The notes: generated from the sequence alone by a model not told the origin. Positions 34,444 through 44,454 are shown, counted from the stretch's first letter. The stretch is 50,367 nt of DNA from Bacteroidaceae bacterium (GCA_017470525.1 JAFUYM010000028.1:1-50367); one strand, 5' to 3'. Program-made: numbers and translations.

Positions 34444-34522
34444 TGAAAAGTGAAAAATTTGCTACCGCATTAGACTACCATCTGTTGACAAACACGTGCG
34501 GTAGCAAATTTTTCACTTTTCA
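34444..34522. repeat. Perfect 26-base inverted repeat between leuB and metA
   Basis: Arms 34444-34469 and 34497-34522 are exactly complementary (TGAAAAGTG...GCTACCGCA), with a 27-base loop. It fills the gap after the leuB stop. The arm begins with the AAAAGTGAAAA type of string common between genes of Bacteroidales. Could act as terminator or be a MITE-like element. Confidence 0.8.
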
Positions 34523-34533
34523 CTCTTCGCTTT

Positions 34534-35595
34534 TCACTTGTTCTTAATGTATTCAACAATCCATGCACCCACTTCCTTCGTTCCATACTTGGCGCCACCT
34601 TCCACTTGAATCTCGGGTGTGCGCACATTCTGGTCGAGTGATGCGTTGACCGCTTCGCGGATGAGGGCACCTTCTTCTTTCAGGTCGAAGTACTCATACA
34701 GCATTGCCACCGACAGAATCTGTGCCAATGGGTTGGCAATGTTCAAGCCCTTTGCCTGTGGCCAACTGCCGTGAATCGGCTCAAACACAGGAGTGTGCTC
34801 ACCCGTCGAAGCCGATGGCAGCAAGCCCATAGAGCCAGTGATGCAACTGCCTTCGTCGGTGAGGATGTCGCCGAAAGTGTTCTCGGTCACCATCACGTCA
34901 AAGAACTTAGGCTCCTGAATCATGCGCATGGAAGCGTTGTCCACATACATGAAGTCAGTCGTCACGTCAGGATACTGAGGTGCCATTTCCTGTGCCACGG
35001 CTCTCCACAAGCGGCTCGATGCCAACACGTTCGCCTTGTCCACAACGGTCAAGTGCTTTCTGCGCTGACGCGCATACTGATATGCCACCTTCAAGATTCT
35101 CTCCACCTCAGGGCGAGAGTAAGCATTGGTGTCGTAAGCATAATCCGTACCCTCCTTCTTCTCGCCAAAGTACATGCCACCAGTCAACTCACGGATGCAG
35201 ATGAAGTCAGCACCACGCACCAGTTCATCCTTCAGCGGCGACTTGTGCACAAGACAGTCGAATGTCGTTACAGGACGCACGTTGGCAAACAGACCCAACT
35301 TCTTTCTCATTGCCAAAAGTCCCTGCTCAGGACGAACCTTGGCATTGGGGTTGTTGTCAAATTTAGGGTCGCCCACCGATGCGAAGAGCACGGCGTCAGC
35401 CTCCATACACGTCTGGAACGTGTCTTCGGGGAACGGGTCACCCACCTCGTCGATGGCATGTGCGCCACAAATCGCTTCCTTGTAACTTACCTTGTGTCCA
35501 AACTTCTCGGCAACTGCGCTACACACAGCCACGCCTTGTTCCATAATCTCTGGTCCGATGCCGTCACCAGCCAGCACTGCAATTTTCAGTTCCAT
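34534..35595 (-). CDS. leuB: 3-isopropylmalate dehydrogenase
   Basis: 353 residues, usual family length. Starts [17 protein letters not shown]; the substrate/metal motif [20 protein letters not shown] and [13 protein letters not shown], plus [15 protein letters not shown] near the end, mark LeuB. It oxidises and decarboxylates 3-isopropylmalate in leucine synthesis. No leuA, leuC or leuD is in the window. It follows thiD by 10 bases. The ATG at 35595 gives the standard N-terminus. Confidence 0.94.
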   Translation of the reverse strand: MELKIAVLAGDGIGPEIMEQGVAVCSAVAEKFGHKVSYKEAICGAHAIDEVGDPFPEDTFQTCMEADAVLFASVGDPKFDNNPNAKVRPEQGLLAMRKKLGLFANVRPVTTFDCLVHKSPLKDELVRGADFICIRELTGGMYFGEKKEGTDYAYDTNAYSRPEVERILKVAYQYARQRRKHLTVVDKANVLASSRLWRAVAQEMAPQYPDVTTDFMYVDNASMRMIQEPKFFDVMVTENTFGDILTDEGSCITGSMGLLPSASTGEHTPVFEPIHGSWPQAKGLNIANPLAQILSVAMLYEYFDLKEEGALIREAVNASLDQNVRTPEIQVEGGAKYGTKEVGAWIVEYIKNK

Positions 35596-35605
35596 ATTTG
35601 TTTGA

Positions 35606-36460
35606 TTAGTTGTAGATTCTTTCAAATGTCACTTTGTCTTCCATGAAGCAAGGATGCACAGGACCATACCCATGCCCAAACTCATATTCCGCTCCTAATG
35701 CAATGGCGCGGTCAATGAACTCTTCCCCTTTCTCCACCGCCTTTTCCAAGTCGTAGCCTTTCGCCAGATAGGTGGCAATCGACGAAGAGAACGAGTCGCC
35801 CGTACCATTCACATTGTGTGTGGCAATTCGCCGTTTCCGAAACTCTCTTACCTTGCCCGTTTCGGCATTGTAGAGAAAGTCCGAAAGCATGTCTTGAGCC
35901 GACGAACCGTGACCTGCGTAGATTTGGCTCTCCATGCTCTTCACAATCACGCTGTTGCCCCATTGTCCCAGTTCCTTGATGTCTTCCCAGATGTTAGTGA
36001 TGCGTCTTTTCAACAGCACTTCTGCCTCTCGAAAGTTCGGAGTGATGAGTGTGGCTAAAGGAAACATCTTTTTTTTGTAAGCACCGATGCTCTCGTCGCT
36101 CACTAATTGCACTCCGTTGCTATCTACGATAACTGGGTCAATCACCTTCTTCACCGTCGGGTATCGCTTCAGTAATTCAGAGACACCGTCGATAATCTCT
36201 GCTGTGGGCAACACACCCGTTTTGATACATTGTGCGCCCACATCGCCTAAGAACGATTCTGCCTGGCTCACCACCAATTCCACTGGCAGCGGTGTCACAC
36301 TCTTCACCCTTCTTGTATCCTCATCTACAATACCTGTCAGCGCACATGCAGCATAGCCACCACAGGCGGTAATCGCCTTGATGTCAGCCTGCATGCCCGC
36401 ACTGCCCAGTGGCTCGCTACCGGCAATCAGAAACACGATGCTCAACTGCTTCTTCTCCAT
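35606..36460 (-). CDS. thiD: Hydroxymethylpyrimidine/phosphomethylpyrimidine kinase
   Basis: 284 residues, ribokinase-like. [20 protein letters not shown] matches the ThiD N-terminal substrate loop, PVIVDSNG and [14 protein letters not shown] the mid part, and [22 protein letters not shown] the anion hole and catalytic Asp. It phosphorylates the pyrimidine precursor of thiamine. The start at 36460 leaves a leader of about 15 bases, too short for a TPP riboswitch. A pyridoxal kinase role is a lesser alternative. Confidence 0.83.
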   Translation of the reverse strand: MEKKQLSIVFLIAGSEPLGSAGMQADIKAITACGGYAACALTGIVDEDTRRVKSVTPLPVELVVSQAESFLGDVGAQCIKTGVLPTAEIIDGVSELLKRYPTVKKVIDPVIVDSNGVQLVSDESIGAYKKKMFPLATLITPNFREAEVLLKRRITNIWEDIKELGQWGNSVIVKSMESQIYAGHGSSAQDMLSDFLYNAETGKVREFRKRRIATHNVNGTGDSFSSSIATYLAKGYDLEKAVEKGEEFIDRAIALGAEYEFGHGYGPVHPCFMEDKVTFERIYN

Positions 36461-36481
36461 GCTGTGATACCCATTAGGCTG

Positions 36482-36511
36482 CAAAGTTACGAAAAATTCG
36501 GGACACATCAA
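36482..36511 (-). promoter_or_regulatory. Promoter of the thiD-leuB operon
   Basis: Minus strand: TTG (36509-36511), 19 bases, TAACTTTG (36482-36489). Confidence 0.65.
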
Positions 36512-36643
36512 CGCTCTGACATCATTTTTTGTGGTAGAATAGACTTATTCTCCTGTATGGAAGGATTGCTCGTGCAAAAAAGAACTCACGATGGACGGAT
36601 AAACTACTGATATTGTCCATCTATTTTTACAGGATTCTCCATT

Positions 36644-36673
36644 TTGCGGATAGGGAAAAAATGTGTAAATTTG
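36644..36673 (+). promoter_or_regulatory. Promoter of the GH35 gene
   Basis: TTTG (36644-36647), 18 bases, TAAATTTG (36666-36673), 32 bases before the ATG. Spacer is one base short of the usual. Confidence 0.5.
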
Positions 36674-36705
36674 CACACAAAACAATCTTAATAACTGAAT
36701 TTAAT

Positions 36706-38781
36706 ATGAAAAGAATCTTTTTAGCGTTGCTGGCGCTGGCAAGTTTCATGACTATCAGCGCACAAAAGCCAGAAATCCGTTGGGACAAGCACAGTCTCAT
36801 CATGGATGGGAAACGTGTTGTCCCAGTCATGGGCGAGGTGCATTATTCGCGTATTCCTGAATCGGAATGGGCAAACGAAATCCGCAAAATGAAGGAGGGT
36901 GGTGTGACTATCATCGCCACTTATGTGTTCTGGAATCATATTGAAGAGCAGCAGGGCATTTTTGACTGGAGCGGACAACGCAATCTGCGTCGTTTCATTG
37001 AACTTTGCGAGGCTGAAGGATTGCCTGTATGTTTGCGCATTGGTCCCTATTGCCATGGTGAGGTTCGTTGTGGCGGCATTCCCGACTGGGTGGTACAGAG
37101 CGGTTGCAAATTGCGTAGTCAAGATGCCCGGTTCCTGGCATATACGGAAACGCTTTACCGTCAAATCTTCACTCAGATTCAAGGTTTGCAATGGAAGGAT
37201 GGTGGTCCCGTGTTGGCGTGTCAGTTCGACAACGAATATGGTGGTGATGGCGCCTATCTGATGGCATTGAAAGGTATTGCCCAGCGCATCGGTTTCGATT
37301 TGCCTTTCTATACTCGTACTGGTTGGCCTGCAATGAAGAAACCAACGCCTTTTGGTGAGATGATTCCACTCTATGGCGACTATGCCGATGGTTTTTGGGA
37401 TAGGAACACTACAGAGGGTAGTGGCAATTATTGGAAAGCGTTCCACTTCAGTTCTTCGCCTACGTCGGGTGCGATTGGCTCAGAACAATTGGACTATTCA
37501 AATGGTTCGGGTGCCTCTGTACAAGCCTATCCTTATTTTACTTGCGAACTGGGTGGTGGCATGATGACAGCCTACCATCGCCGTGTCTATCTCTATCCCG
37601 AAGATGCTTATTCCATGGCGCTCGTCAAACTTGGTAGCGGTTCTAACCTTCTGGGCTACTATATGTATCATGGAGGCACGAATCCTGAAGGCCATCTGAC
37701 CTATCTGAATGAGTGTCAAAAAACGCTTGTGACTAATTACAACGACCTGCCAGTGAAGACGTATGACTTTCAGGCACCTCTCGGAGAGTTCGGACAGTGT
37801 AATCCTCACTATTACGGCTTACGCCCTCTGCATTTGTTTATGCAGGATTTCGGTGAATTGTTGGCTCCAATGGAAGCCCAATTTCCTTGTGCTGACAAAG
37901 AGGTAAAGAAGCATGATGATTCCTATTTACGTTGGAGTTACCGCACAGCCGACGGAAAGAAAGCATTTGTCTTCGTCAACAATTATGAACGCTTTGCAAA
38001 CCTTTCCGCAAAGAAGGGAACACAATTTGAGGTCTGTGGCGTGAAATTCCCTCAGAAGCCCATCACCGTTCCTGCCTCTACGATGACAATTTTCCCCGTG
38101 AACCTTCCTGTGGGCAATGCAACACTTACCTATGCAACAGCACAGCCCATTGCTCAGCGTGATGGCAAGATTTGGTTTGAACAAAAGGCTGGCATTCCTG
38201 CTGAATTTTGCTGGAAAGGGAAGGTGCAGACCGTGAAGCGAACCAGTTTGGAGAAGCCCTTTGCCACTCTTGGTGGCATCGACCTCTACTTGGTCAGCAC
38301 GGTTCAAGCCGAGCGACTCTTCCTGCAAAACGTGGAGAAAGATGCAGACCGTGTGCTTCAGTCATCTATGATGAATAACCAGACACTTATATATAATAAA
38401 GTGAAGGAGATGGGTGCTCTACGTGCTATTACCATCGGTGGGGCAAAGGTGGCAGAAGAGCCTGTGGATGCTGACTTCGACGATGCTGCTGTCTATCGCA
38501 TCACATTACCTGCCGATACCGTTGCTCGCCAAGGTCTTATGCAGATTCTTTATCGTGGTGATGTCGCTCGTCTCTATGCCAAGGGCAAACTCATTGGTGA
38601 CAACTTCTACAATGGTCGTCCCTTCCTTTATGGTTTGTGGCGACTGCCTGCCGACGTAACAGAATTGGAACTTCGTATTTTGCCTCTTCAGAAAGATATG
38701 CCCGTTTATTTCCCGAAGGAAGCAGATACGACACCTGGTGAAGAAGTTAAAGACATCATTATTACTCCGAAACCACAATGA
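36706..38781 (+). CDS. Secreted GH35 beta-galactosidase
   Basis: 691 residues with a signal peptide (MKRIFLALLALASFMTISAQ). GH35 marks: GEVHYSRIPESEWANEIRKMKEGG near the N-terminus, acid/base E177 in QFDNEYGGDG, nucleophile E281 in TCELGGGM, and YYMYHGGTNPEGH. Beta-rich domains fill residues 420-680. It would release terminal beta-galactose from plant or host glycans in the periplasm or outside. The ATG at 36706 starts the signal peptide; upstream codons fall within the promoter. Confidence 0.9.
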   Translation: MKRIFLALLALASFMTISAQKPEIRWDKHSLIMDGKRVVPVMGEVHYSRIPESEWANEIRKMKEGGVTIIATYVFWNHIEEQQGIFDWSGQRNLRRFIELCEAEGLPVCLRIGPYCHGEVRCGGIPDWVVQSGCKLRSQDARFLAYTETLYRQIFTQIQGLQWKDGGPVLACQFDNEYGGDGAYLMALKGIAQRIGFDLPFYTRTGWPAMKKPTPFGEMIPLYGDYADGFWDRNTTEGSGNYWKAFHFSSSPTSGAIGSEQLDYSNGSGASVQAYPYFTCELGGGMMTAYHRRVYLYPEDAYSMALVKLGSGSNLLGYYMYHGGTNPEGHLTYLNECQKTLVTNYNDLPVKTYDFQAPLGEFGQCNPHYYGLRPLHLFMQDFGELLAPMEAQFPCADKEVKKHDDSYLRWSYRTADGKKAFVFVNNYERFANLSAKKGTQFEVCGVKFPQKPITVPASTMTIFPVNLPVGNATLTYATAQPIAQRDGKIWFEQKAGIPAEFCWKGKVQTVKRTSLEKPFATLGGIDLYLVSTVQAERLFLQNVEKDADRVLQSSMMNNQTLIYNKVKEMGALRAITIGGAKVAEEPVDADFDDAAVYRITLPADTVARQGLMQILYRGDVARLYAKGKLIGDNFYNGRPFLYGLWRLPADVTELELRILPLQKDMPVYFPKEADTTPGEEVKDIIITPKPQ

Positions 38782-38904
38782 AACACCATCTATTGATATT
38801 GTCACTTTTATTGTGTCCCTGAGTGTGGTGGAAACATTGAAAGAAACCGCTCTTCCTTGACTCCCCTTTCTGTAGTTGCCAACGTGGGCTTCAACTCTTT
38901 ATGA

Positions 38905-39018
38905 CTCTATGTGCGCACCCTGTATTTATCATTGTAAGCACCTTGTGCCTATCATTGTAAACATTCAGCACATAATAATACAAGCACCCAGCGCCTGTCA
39001 TTTCGCGCTGGGTGCTTG
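38905..39018 (-). repeat. Interspersed repeat, copy 3 (partial, inverted)
   Basis: The reverse strand carries the hairpin and tail half of the 225-base family. The core hairpin is a perfect 14-bp pair, CAAGCACCCAGCGC (38981-38994) with GCGCTGGGTGCTTG (39005-39018). Derived repeats (GCACAAGGTGC, ACAGGGTGCGCACATAGA) follow. It lies between convergent genes, 20 bases from the end of the 813-residue protein gene. The gap 38782-38904 shows nothing else. Confidence 0.7.
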
Positions 39019-39040
39019 CTGATATCATTATAGGGTGTTT

Positions 39041-41482
39041 TTACTTCTGCAAGTATCGCTTTCCGTTCTTGATGACGATGCCCTTGTAAGAGTCATCAAC
39101 TTGCTGACCAGCAAGATTGTAAGTGCCCTTTATGCTCTTGGCGGGAGCGGCAATCGTGTCGATGCTTGTGATGATTTTGCTTTCTGTGCCATAGTAGGTG
39201 AGGTGATATTCATCCACCATTGACCATGCTGTACCTCCATTAGTGTTGCGGGCACCAATTGTGAGTGCGCCATCTTCGCCCACAATCACAGGAATGGTAT
39301 AGATGCGCATGTATTCATCAGCCTCACTCTTGCCTACAGTTACGACAACCGTATTGTCATTGGCAAAGAGTTCAAAACCTTCATTGTCTGCGTATGCACC
39401 GCAAGACACCTCATAAGCACCTGCTGGCAGACCTGTGATTGCCTGATAAGCCGTGGCATTGCCTTCGTTCCAGAGGTTGAGGTAATTGCCGTCACCGCTA
39501 CTTGCACCTTCTTCATTCGCGAAGCCATACCATGTGTTGTTGGAGAATGTACTCCAACCGTCATTGGTCCATCCATCCACGCCTACGAACGTCGGGTTGT
39601 AGATCTTAGCAGTGTAATCCACAGGGTTGTCATCGCTGGCAGGTGCAGCAGGAACTTGAAGGTTGAACTCGATGGCATAGAGTTCACTCAACAAGGCATC
39701 AGCATCTTCCACCGTCAGGTTGTCCTTGCTCAATGCTGCATATTTCTCTACGAAAGTAGTGTATGCGTTGGCTGCTTCCTCCGTGCATTCTTCTTTATAG
39801 TCTAGATAGATGCTCTCTGCTGTGGTCAGTTCTTCTGTGAGTTTCTCCATCTGCCAGATGTAATTCTGTGCTTCGTCAGCTAGGGTGTTCAGTTCAGCCG
39901 TAGCCTTCTGCACCTCTTCTGTAGATAAGTTATGTTCCTGTAGAATGTTTTCTTTTTCACCTGCATCATCACCCAGTTTGTCACCATACAGGGTGTTGGT
40001 GTTCTCATTGTTGATGAGTTCATTGGCTTTGCTGATGGCAGCCTCCAGTTCCTCATAAGCAGCAATGTTGAGGTCGATGCGGTTGATGATGTCTTCCATC
40101 TTCGGAATGACAGCCAGAATCGCCTCTTCCGTCTGGGCTGCATTTACTTCCGTCATCACTTGGTTGTACTCATCCACCAATGAGGATTGTACATTGACAT
40201 TGCTGTAATCAACCGTACTTTCTTTCAGTGAATTGAGCCAATACTTGAGAGCATCGGTGCCACTTCCGTAGTACTTCACCGTGGCATTGTCAATAGCCAC
40301 CCAGTTGGTGCCCTCGATGTCTTGTCCGAAACCATACATGAGAGTGCCGTCGGTCACGTTGGTGGTCACCTCATAAGTGGCACCGGCTACACCGCCTCCC
40401 ACTGCTTTCTGATTACGATTGGCAAACACATAACCTTCAAGTTTTTCTGAATAAACAGCCATGCTCACTACATAGATGCCGTTAGGAAGGTCATTCAGAG
40501 TCTTGTCTGCGAAACCATTGAGCGAGGCACCCCAAATGTTAAGTGTCGTCCCTTCGAAACCTGTCCATCCGTCGCCAATCCATGACTGCGTGCCCCAAGT
40601 CGTCGCATTGATTTCATTGGTCCAGCCATCGATAGAGTTGCAGTCATCAGTGCTTATGTCCATAGGTTTGTCGGGAGTGACATACACCTCGTAATAAGCC
40701 AACGTCTTTTTGTTGACAGATTCAATAGCACTTTCCAAAGTCTCAGTGTCGCTTGCAGTGTTGGCATAGATTGCCTTTTCGTTGTCGAGGTCTGGCACAC
40801 CGATTCCAGCAGCCTTGTCAAGGGCTTCTTTCAGCATCATCGCAGTCTGATAGGTCTTCACTTGTTCACCGTATGCGGCATAGTCGTCTTGGCTGACAAA
40901 TGCCCAAGTTGCCTGGAACTCACCTGCGCCATAACTGGAGTCGCTGCCATTGTCGTCGTAAATGACACCTGTTCCAGTCTCGATGGCATCTTTTTCATTC
41001 ACGTATTTGGTGTAACGTCCCAGCATGTAGCCCGCATTGTCGCCAGTGGCATTCCATACAGGGTTGATGTCGGCACCATAAATTTGATAGGTGTTTCTTC
41101 CCATGTCTCTGAAAGAAAAGCAGTTGTTTCCTCTTCCCTTGCAATCTACATAGACATGACCGCCATCGGTGATGAACAAGGAATCGACAGAGCCGTTTTT
41201 CACAGATGAAATCAGGATGATGTAAGTCTTCTCATCCCATTCCGTGTCTGCCGGTGCATACTGTTCAACTGTGGCAAGCAAGCCCGATTCGCCTACGGTA
41301 GCATGAGTGCCCCAATCATTACCTTCAGTGAGGAACAGTTGGGCTTCTGTGTTGTAGATGTACATCGTTTCCCCAGCCGTAAGCGGCTGAAAACTTCTAG
41401 AATAAACAGGCTTTTGCCAATCGTCGGCGAAAAGTCCGCAAGTTGCTGTCATGGCAACTAAGAAAAGTAAAAATTTCTTCAT
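39041..41482 (-). CDS. Large secreted protein with two jelly-roll-like domains and a helical centre
   Basis: 813 residues with a signal peptide (MKKFLLFLVAMTATCGLFA). Two related segments, near 275-395 (CNSIDGWTNEINATTWGTQS, LPNGIYVVSMAVYS) and 625-770 (NPTFVGVDGWTNDGWSTF, LPAGAYEVSCGAYA), look like carbohydrate-binding jelly rolls. Between them, 400-600 is helical and Glu/Asn-rich (FIVAR-like). The C-terminal tail (YNLAGQQVDDSYKGIVIKNG) is typical of secreted Prevotella proteins. No catalytic motif is evident, so it probably binds glycan or surface. An AraC regulator gene lies 25 bases upstream on the same strand. Confidence 0.7.
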   Translation of the reverse strand: MKKFLLFLVAMTATCGLFADDWQKPVYSRSFQPLTAGETMYIYNTEAQLFLTEGNDWGTHATVGESGLLATVEQYAPADTEWDEKTYIILISSVKNGSVDSLFITDGGHVYVDCKGRGNNCFSFRDMGRNTYQIYGADINPVWNATGDNAGYMLGRYTKYVNEKDAIETGTGVIYDDNGSDSSYGAGEFQATWAFVSQDDYAAYGEQVKTYQTAMMLKEALDKAAGIGVPDLDNEKAIYANTASDTETLESAIESVNKKTLAYYEVYVTPDKPMDISTDDCNSIDGWTNEINATTWGTQSWIGDGWTGFEGTTLNIWGASLNGFADKTLNDLPNGIYVVSMAVYSEKLEGYVFANRNQKAVGGGVAGATYEVTTNVTDGTLMYGFGQDIEGTNWVAIDNATVKYYGSGTDALKYWLNSLKESTVDYSNVNVQSSLVDEYNQVMTEVNAAQTEEAILAVIPKMEDIINRIDLNIAAYEELEAAISKANELINNENTNTLYGDKLGDDAGEKENILQEHNLSTEEVQKATAELNTLADEAQNYIWQMEKLTEELTTAESIYLDYKEECTEEAANAYTTFVEKYAALSKDNLTVEDADALLSELYAIEFNLQVPAAPASDDNPVDYTAKIYNPTFVGVDGWTNDGWSTFSNNTWYGFANEEGASSGDGNYLNLWNEGNATAYQAITGLPAGAYEVSCGAYADNEGFELFANDNTVVVTVGKSEADEYMRIYTIPVIVGEDGALTIGARNTNGGTAWSMVDEYHLTYYGTESKIITSIDTIAAPAKSIKGTYNLAGQQVDDSYKGIVIKNGKRYLQK

Positions 41483-41507
41483 GATTAATAAATGATTGAT
41501 TAAGTAT

Positions 41508-42434
41508 TTATAGATGAATTGATGGCTGTTCGTTGATTTCCCGGTTGCGGTACTGCAAAGGTGACATGCCCATCACCTTGCGGAAGAGACGCGAAAAATA
41601 GTAGCAGTCGTCGAAACCGACTTTATGGCAAATCTGGTTGATATGAAGACTCGTCGAGTCCAGCATCTGGCAAGCATGCTGCACCTTGAGTTTGTTGAAG
41701 TAAGCCAAAGGTGCAGAGTCCGTGGAGCGACGGAACAGCGAAGAGATATAACTGGGTGAATAACCCGTGTAGGCTGCGATGTCCGAGAGTGCAAGACGTT
41801 TCTCTATGTTTTCATTCATGTAGTGGATCGTTGCGCCCAACACGTCGATGCTCTCTCGCTCAGCCGCTCGGGTTTGTCCTCCAGCCAGCCTGTATTGGTG
41901 AATATAGCGGAGAGAGCAAAGGTAATAGTTGAGCAGGGCAGATACATACGTGAGGTTGTCAGACGTATAGCCATCGTGCAGCACATTGAAAATCTCCTCG
42001 AAGTGGTCCGTGCGGTGAGCAATGCGAGAATAGAGTTCTGGACGCACGGTTTGTGGAGCAAGGGTTTTAGGGGCAAAATGGTGCGCCTTATTGCCTGCAA
42101 AGTGTATCCAGTAAATCGTCCACGGATGAGCATAGCCCGTGTGGTAGCCATGTGGACAATGGGCAGGCAAGATGAAAAACTGGTTGGTGCCCACATCATA
42201 GTTGGTGCGCTTTCCCTGTTCGGTTTCCACCCAATAGTGTCCTTGCCCATCCATCACATAGATGAGCACATATTGGTCAATGGGTTTGGAGCGTTCCACA
42301 GCATGAAGGGTAGCATGAGGGTAGTAGCCGATGTCGGTAATGTAAAGGTCAGACATGAGAGGGTCTGCCTTCATCACCTCCACCACCATCTCGGGCAGGA
42401 CTACCTCCCGTGAACCGCTGAATCCGTCTTTCAT
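41508..42434 (-). CDS. AraC family transcriptional regulator with cupin sensor domain
   Basis: 308 residues. The N-terminal cupin-like domain (about 30-150) has VLIYVMDGQGHYWVETEQGK and ILPAHCPHGYHT. The C-terminal double helix-turn-helix contains LALSDIAAYTGYSPSYISSLFRR and ICHKVGFDDCYYFSRLFRKVMGMSPLQYR. This is the sugar-responsive AraC layout (RhaS/XylS-type). It probably controls the following secreted protein gene or nearby glycosidases (inference). The start at 42434 was chosen since the promoter box CAAAGTTA (42465-42472, reverse TAACTTTG) lies just upstream. Confidence 0.88.
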   Translation of the reverse strand: MKDGFSGSREVVLPEMVVEVMKADPLMSDLYITDIGYYPHATLHAVERSKPIDQYVLIYVMDGQGHYWVETEQGKRTNYDVGTNQFFILPAHCPHGYHTGYAHPWTIYWIHFAGNKAHHFAPKTLAPQTVRPELYSRIAHRTDHFEEIFNVLHDGYTSDNLTYVSALLNYYLCSLRYIHQYRLAGGQTRAAERESIDVLGATIHYMNENIEKRLALSDIAAYTGYSPSYISSLFRRSTDSAPLAYFNKLKVQHACQMLDSTSLHINQICHKVGFDDCYYFSRLFRKVMGMSPLQYRNREINEQPSIHL

Positions 42435-43025
42435 CTGATTGAGGTTATTAGTTAGTTTTGTGTGCAAAGTTACGGATAAGAAAGGAGAGTTGAAAGGATT
42501 TTTCGATATTTTTGTTCGTTCTATCATAAAAAGAAAGGAGAAAAAGAGTGAAAGAAAGGCTGATGAGCGGATAGGGTGGGGCTATAAAAAGCGAAAAAGC
42601 GCGAATCTCACGACTCACACTTTTCTGTTCTCAATAAGTATTAATTTTTTTAAGGTAAAAAGATTGTTTTTAGGATGTTGCAAAGGTACGGACTTTCAAA
42701 TTCTTGGGAAAGCCGAAAAACATGTTTCTTAACATGTGTGTCCGAACACAACGCATTTTTTCTGCTTTTTAGAGCATTTTTCCATGTTTTTTCTTGATAA
42801 ATATGCATTTTTTTGAGGGGTGGAGTGCTCTTCTGATGGATAGGGCATGTACTTCATGATAGCCTTCTTGTCCGTCAGCATGTGTTCAAATAGTTTTTAT
42901 TCCATTTTCCCACACCGTGATGGAAAATAGAGGACTTGAGCCGCATAAAATCGTCCTAAAAGTCGAATCCGTTATCCTTTTGTTGGTTTTGTGCCTTCTA
43001 TTTATTTAATATGTGTTAAATGAAG
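42435..43025. other. Long intergenic gap
   Basis: Contains the AraC promoter box at 42465-42472 and a second minus-strand TACCTTTG at 42681-42688. About 65 bases beyond the latter is a weak minus-strand hairpin (42600-42612) with a following T-rich run, a possible third small RNA cassette. The stretch 42700-43020 is AT-rich with no ORF, repeat or hairpin that I can support. The RND operon promoter starts at 43026. Confidence 0.5.
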
Positions 43026-43056
43026 TTGTGAGAAACGGTGATTATTGCTACCTTTG
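43026..43056 (+). promoter_or_regulatory. Promoter of the RND efflux operon
   Basis: TTG (43026-43028), 20 bases, TACCTTTG (43049-43056), about 43 bases before the first gene. Confidence 0.65.
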
Positions 43057-43098
43057 CAAAGTTTTTTGAAAGGTTTATTTAATAAAAAGTAAAAATCA

Positions 43099-44445
43099 GT
43101 GGAATTGAAAGGTAAAAAATGGTTGATGAGCCTTGGGGTGCTGATGGCAGGAACGCTTGGCACTCAGGCTCAGGAACAGCAAGGCGGCACATCGTTAGGA
43201 ACGGTGAACCTGACGCTGGACAAAGCGATTGAGATTGCGCTGGCGGAGAACCCGACCATCCGTGTTGCCGACAAGGATATTGAGTTGAAGAAGATTGCCG
43301 ACACCGAGGCATGGCAGAGTCTGCTGCCCACGGTGGATGCCACCCTGTCACTGACAGACAACCTGAAAGTGGCAGAAATGGTCACAGGCATGGGTAAGTT
43401 TAAGATGGGTGTCGATGGTACCCTCAATGCGGTAGGTGGCGTCACGATGAACCTGCCCCTCTTTGCTCCTGCCGTGTATCAGAACATGAAATTGACGAAA
43501 GAAGACATCCTGCTGGCACAAGAGAAAGCACGTGGAAGTCGGCTCGACCTGGTCAATCAGGTGACCAAGGCTTATTATGCCGCGCTGTTGGCACAAGACA
43601 GTTACAGCGTGATGCAGAAGAGTTACAAGACATCGGAAGAGAACTTCAACGTGGTCAACAACAAATATCAGGTCGGCAGCGTGAGCGAGTACGATAAAAT
43701 CAGTGCCGAAGTGCAGAACCGAGCCATGTACTCAAACGTGGTGAGCGCACAGACAGGACTGAATCTGGCAAAATTGCAACTGAAAGTGCTGATGGGCATA
43801 ACCCCCGAAGTGGACGTGGCGATTGACGACAGCCTGAGCCGCTACGAAGGCACGTTGATGCTGCCTCAGGCAGATTATGCCCTGGAAGGCAACTCGTCGC
43901 TCCGTCAGATTGACCAGAACATGAAATTGCTGGAGCGCACACGCAAACTCCTCAAGACCAACTTCATGCCCACGGTCGCATTTCAAATTTCAGGACAGTA
44001 TCAGAGTTACGCCAACAACAACTGGAACGTGTTTGGCTACACTTACAGCAACAGCGCGACCATGTCGTTTGCAGTGAACATCCCTATTTTCCATGCCAGC
44101 AACTGGACCAAACTGAAGAGCAACCGAGTGCAGATTGCCCAGTTGGAAGACACACGGCTCGACACACAGCGCAAACTGAACATGGCGGCAGAAAGTTATC
44201 GCCAGAACATGGCAAGCACCTTGGCACAAGTAGCCAGCAATGCAGAGGCTGTGAAGCAGGCAGAGAAGGCAGTGCTGATTGCCGGCAAGCGTTATGAAGT
44301 CGGTCGTGGCACCATTCTGGAACTGAACCAGAGCGAGACCGCTCAGACACAGGCAGAACTCACCTACGTGCAATCTATCTATGACTATCTGACCAACAAG
44401 GCAGATTTGGATTATACTTTGGGAAAAGAAACATATTTGAAATAA
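43099..44445 (+). CDS. TolC-family outer membrane protein of the RND efflux operon
   Basis: 448 residues with a signal-like start (MELKGKKWLMSLGVLMAG...GTQAQ). Two TolC repeats: VNLTLDKAIEIALAENPTIR to VTKAYYAALLAQ, and RLDTQRKLNMAAESYRQNMA to GRGTILELNQSETAQTQ. It forms the outer-membrane exit duct for the pump encoded downstream. The start is uncertain: GTG at 43099, TTG at 43105 or ATG at 43126. I prefer 43099 because it keeps the KGKK charges of the signal peptide. It lies nine bases before the adaptor gene. Confidence 0.87.
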   Translation: MELKGKKWLMSLGVLMAGTLGTQAQEQQGGTSLGTVNLTLDKAIEIALAENPTIRVADKDIELKKIADTEAWQSLLPTVDATLSLTDNLKVAEMVTGMGKFKMGVDGTLNAVGGVTMNLPLFAPAVYQNMKLTKEDILLAQEKARGSRLDLVNQVTKAYYAALLAQDSYSVMQKSYKTSEENFNVVNNKYQVGSVSEYDKISAEVQNRAMYSNVVSAQTGLNLAKLQLKVLMGITPEVDVAIDDSLSRYEGTLMLPQADYALEGNSSLRQIDQNMKLLERTRKLLKTNFMPTVAFQISGQYQSYANNNWNVFGYTYSNSATMSFAVNIPIFHASNWTKLKSNRVQIAQLEDTRLDTQRKLNMAAESYRQNMASTLAQVASNAEAVKQAEKAVLIAGKRYEVGRGTILELNQSETAQTQAELTYVQSIYDYLTNKADLDYTLGKETYLK

Positions 44446-44454
44446 CTACACATT

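Noticed and set aside
34426-34533. SAM riboswitch before metA
   Set aside because: The gap holds a perfect inverted repeat with no known SAM aptamer motifs.
36461-36500. TPP riboswitch before thiD
   Set aside because: The leader from the predicted start point is only about 15 bases and contains no TPP-aptamer conserved blocks.
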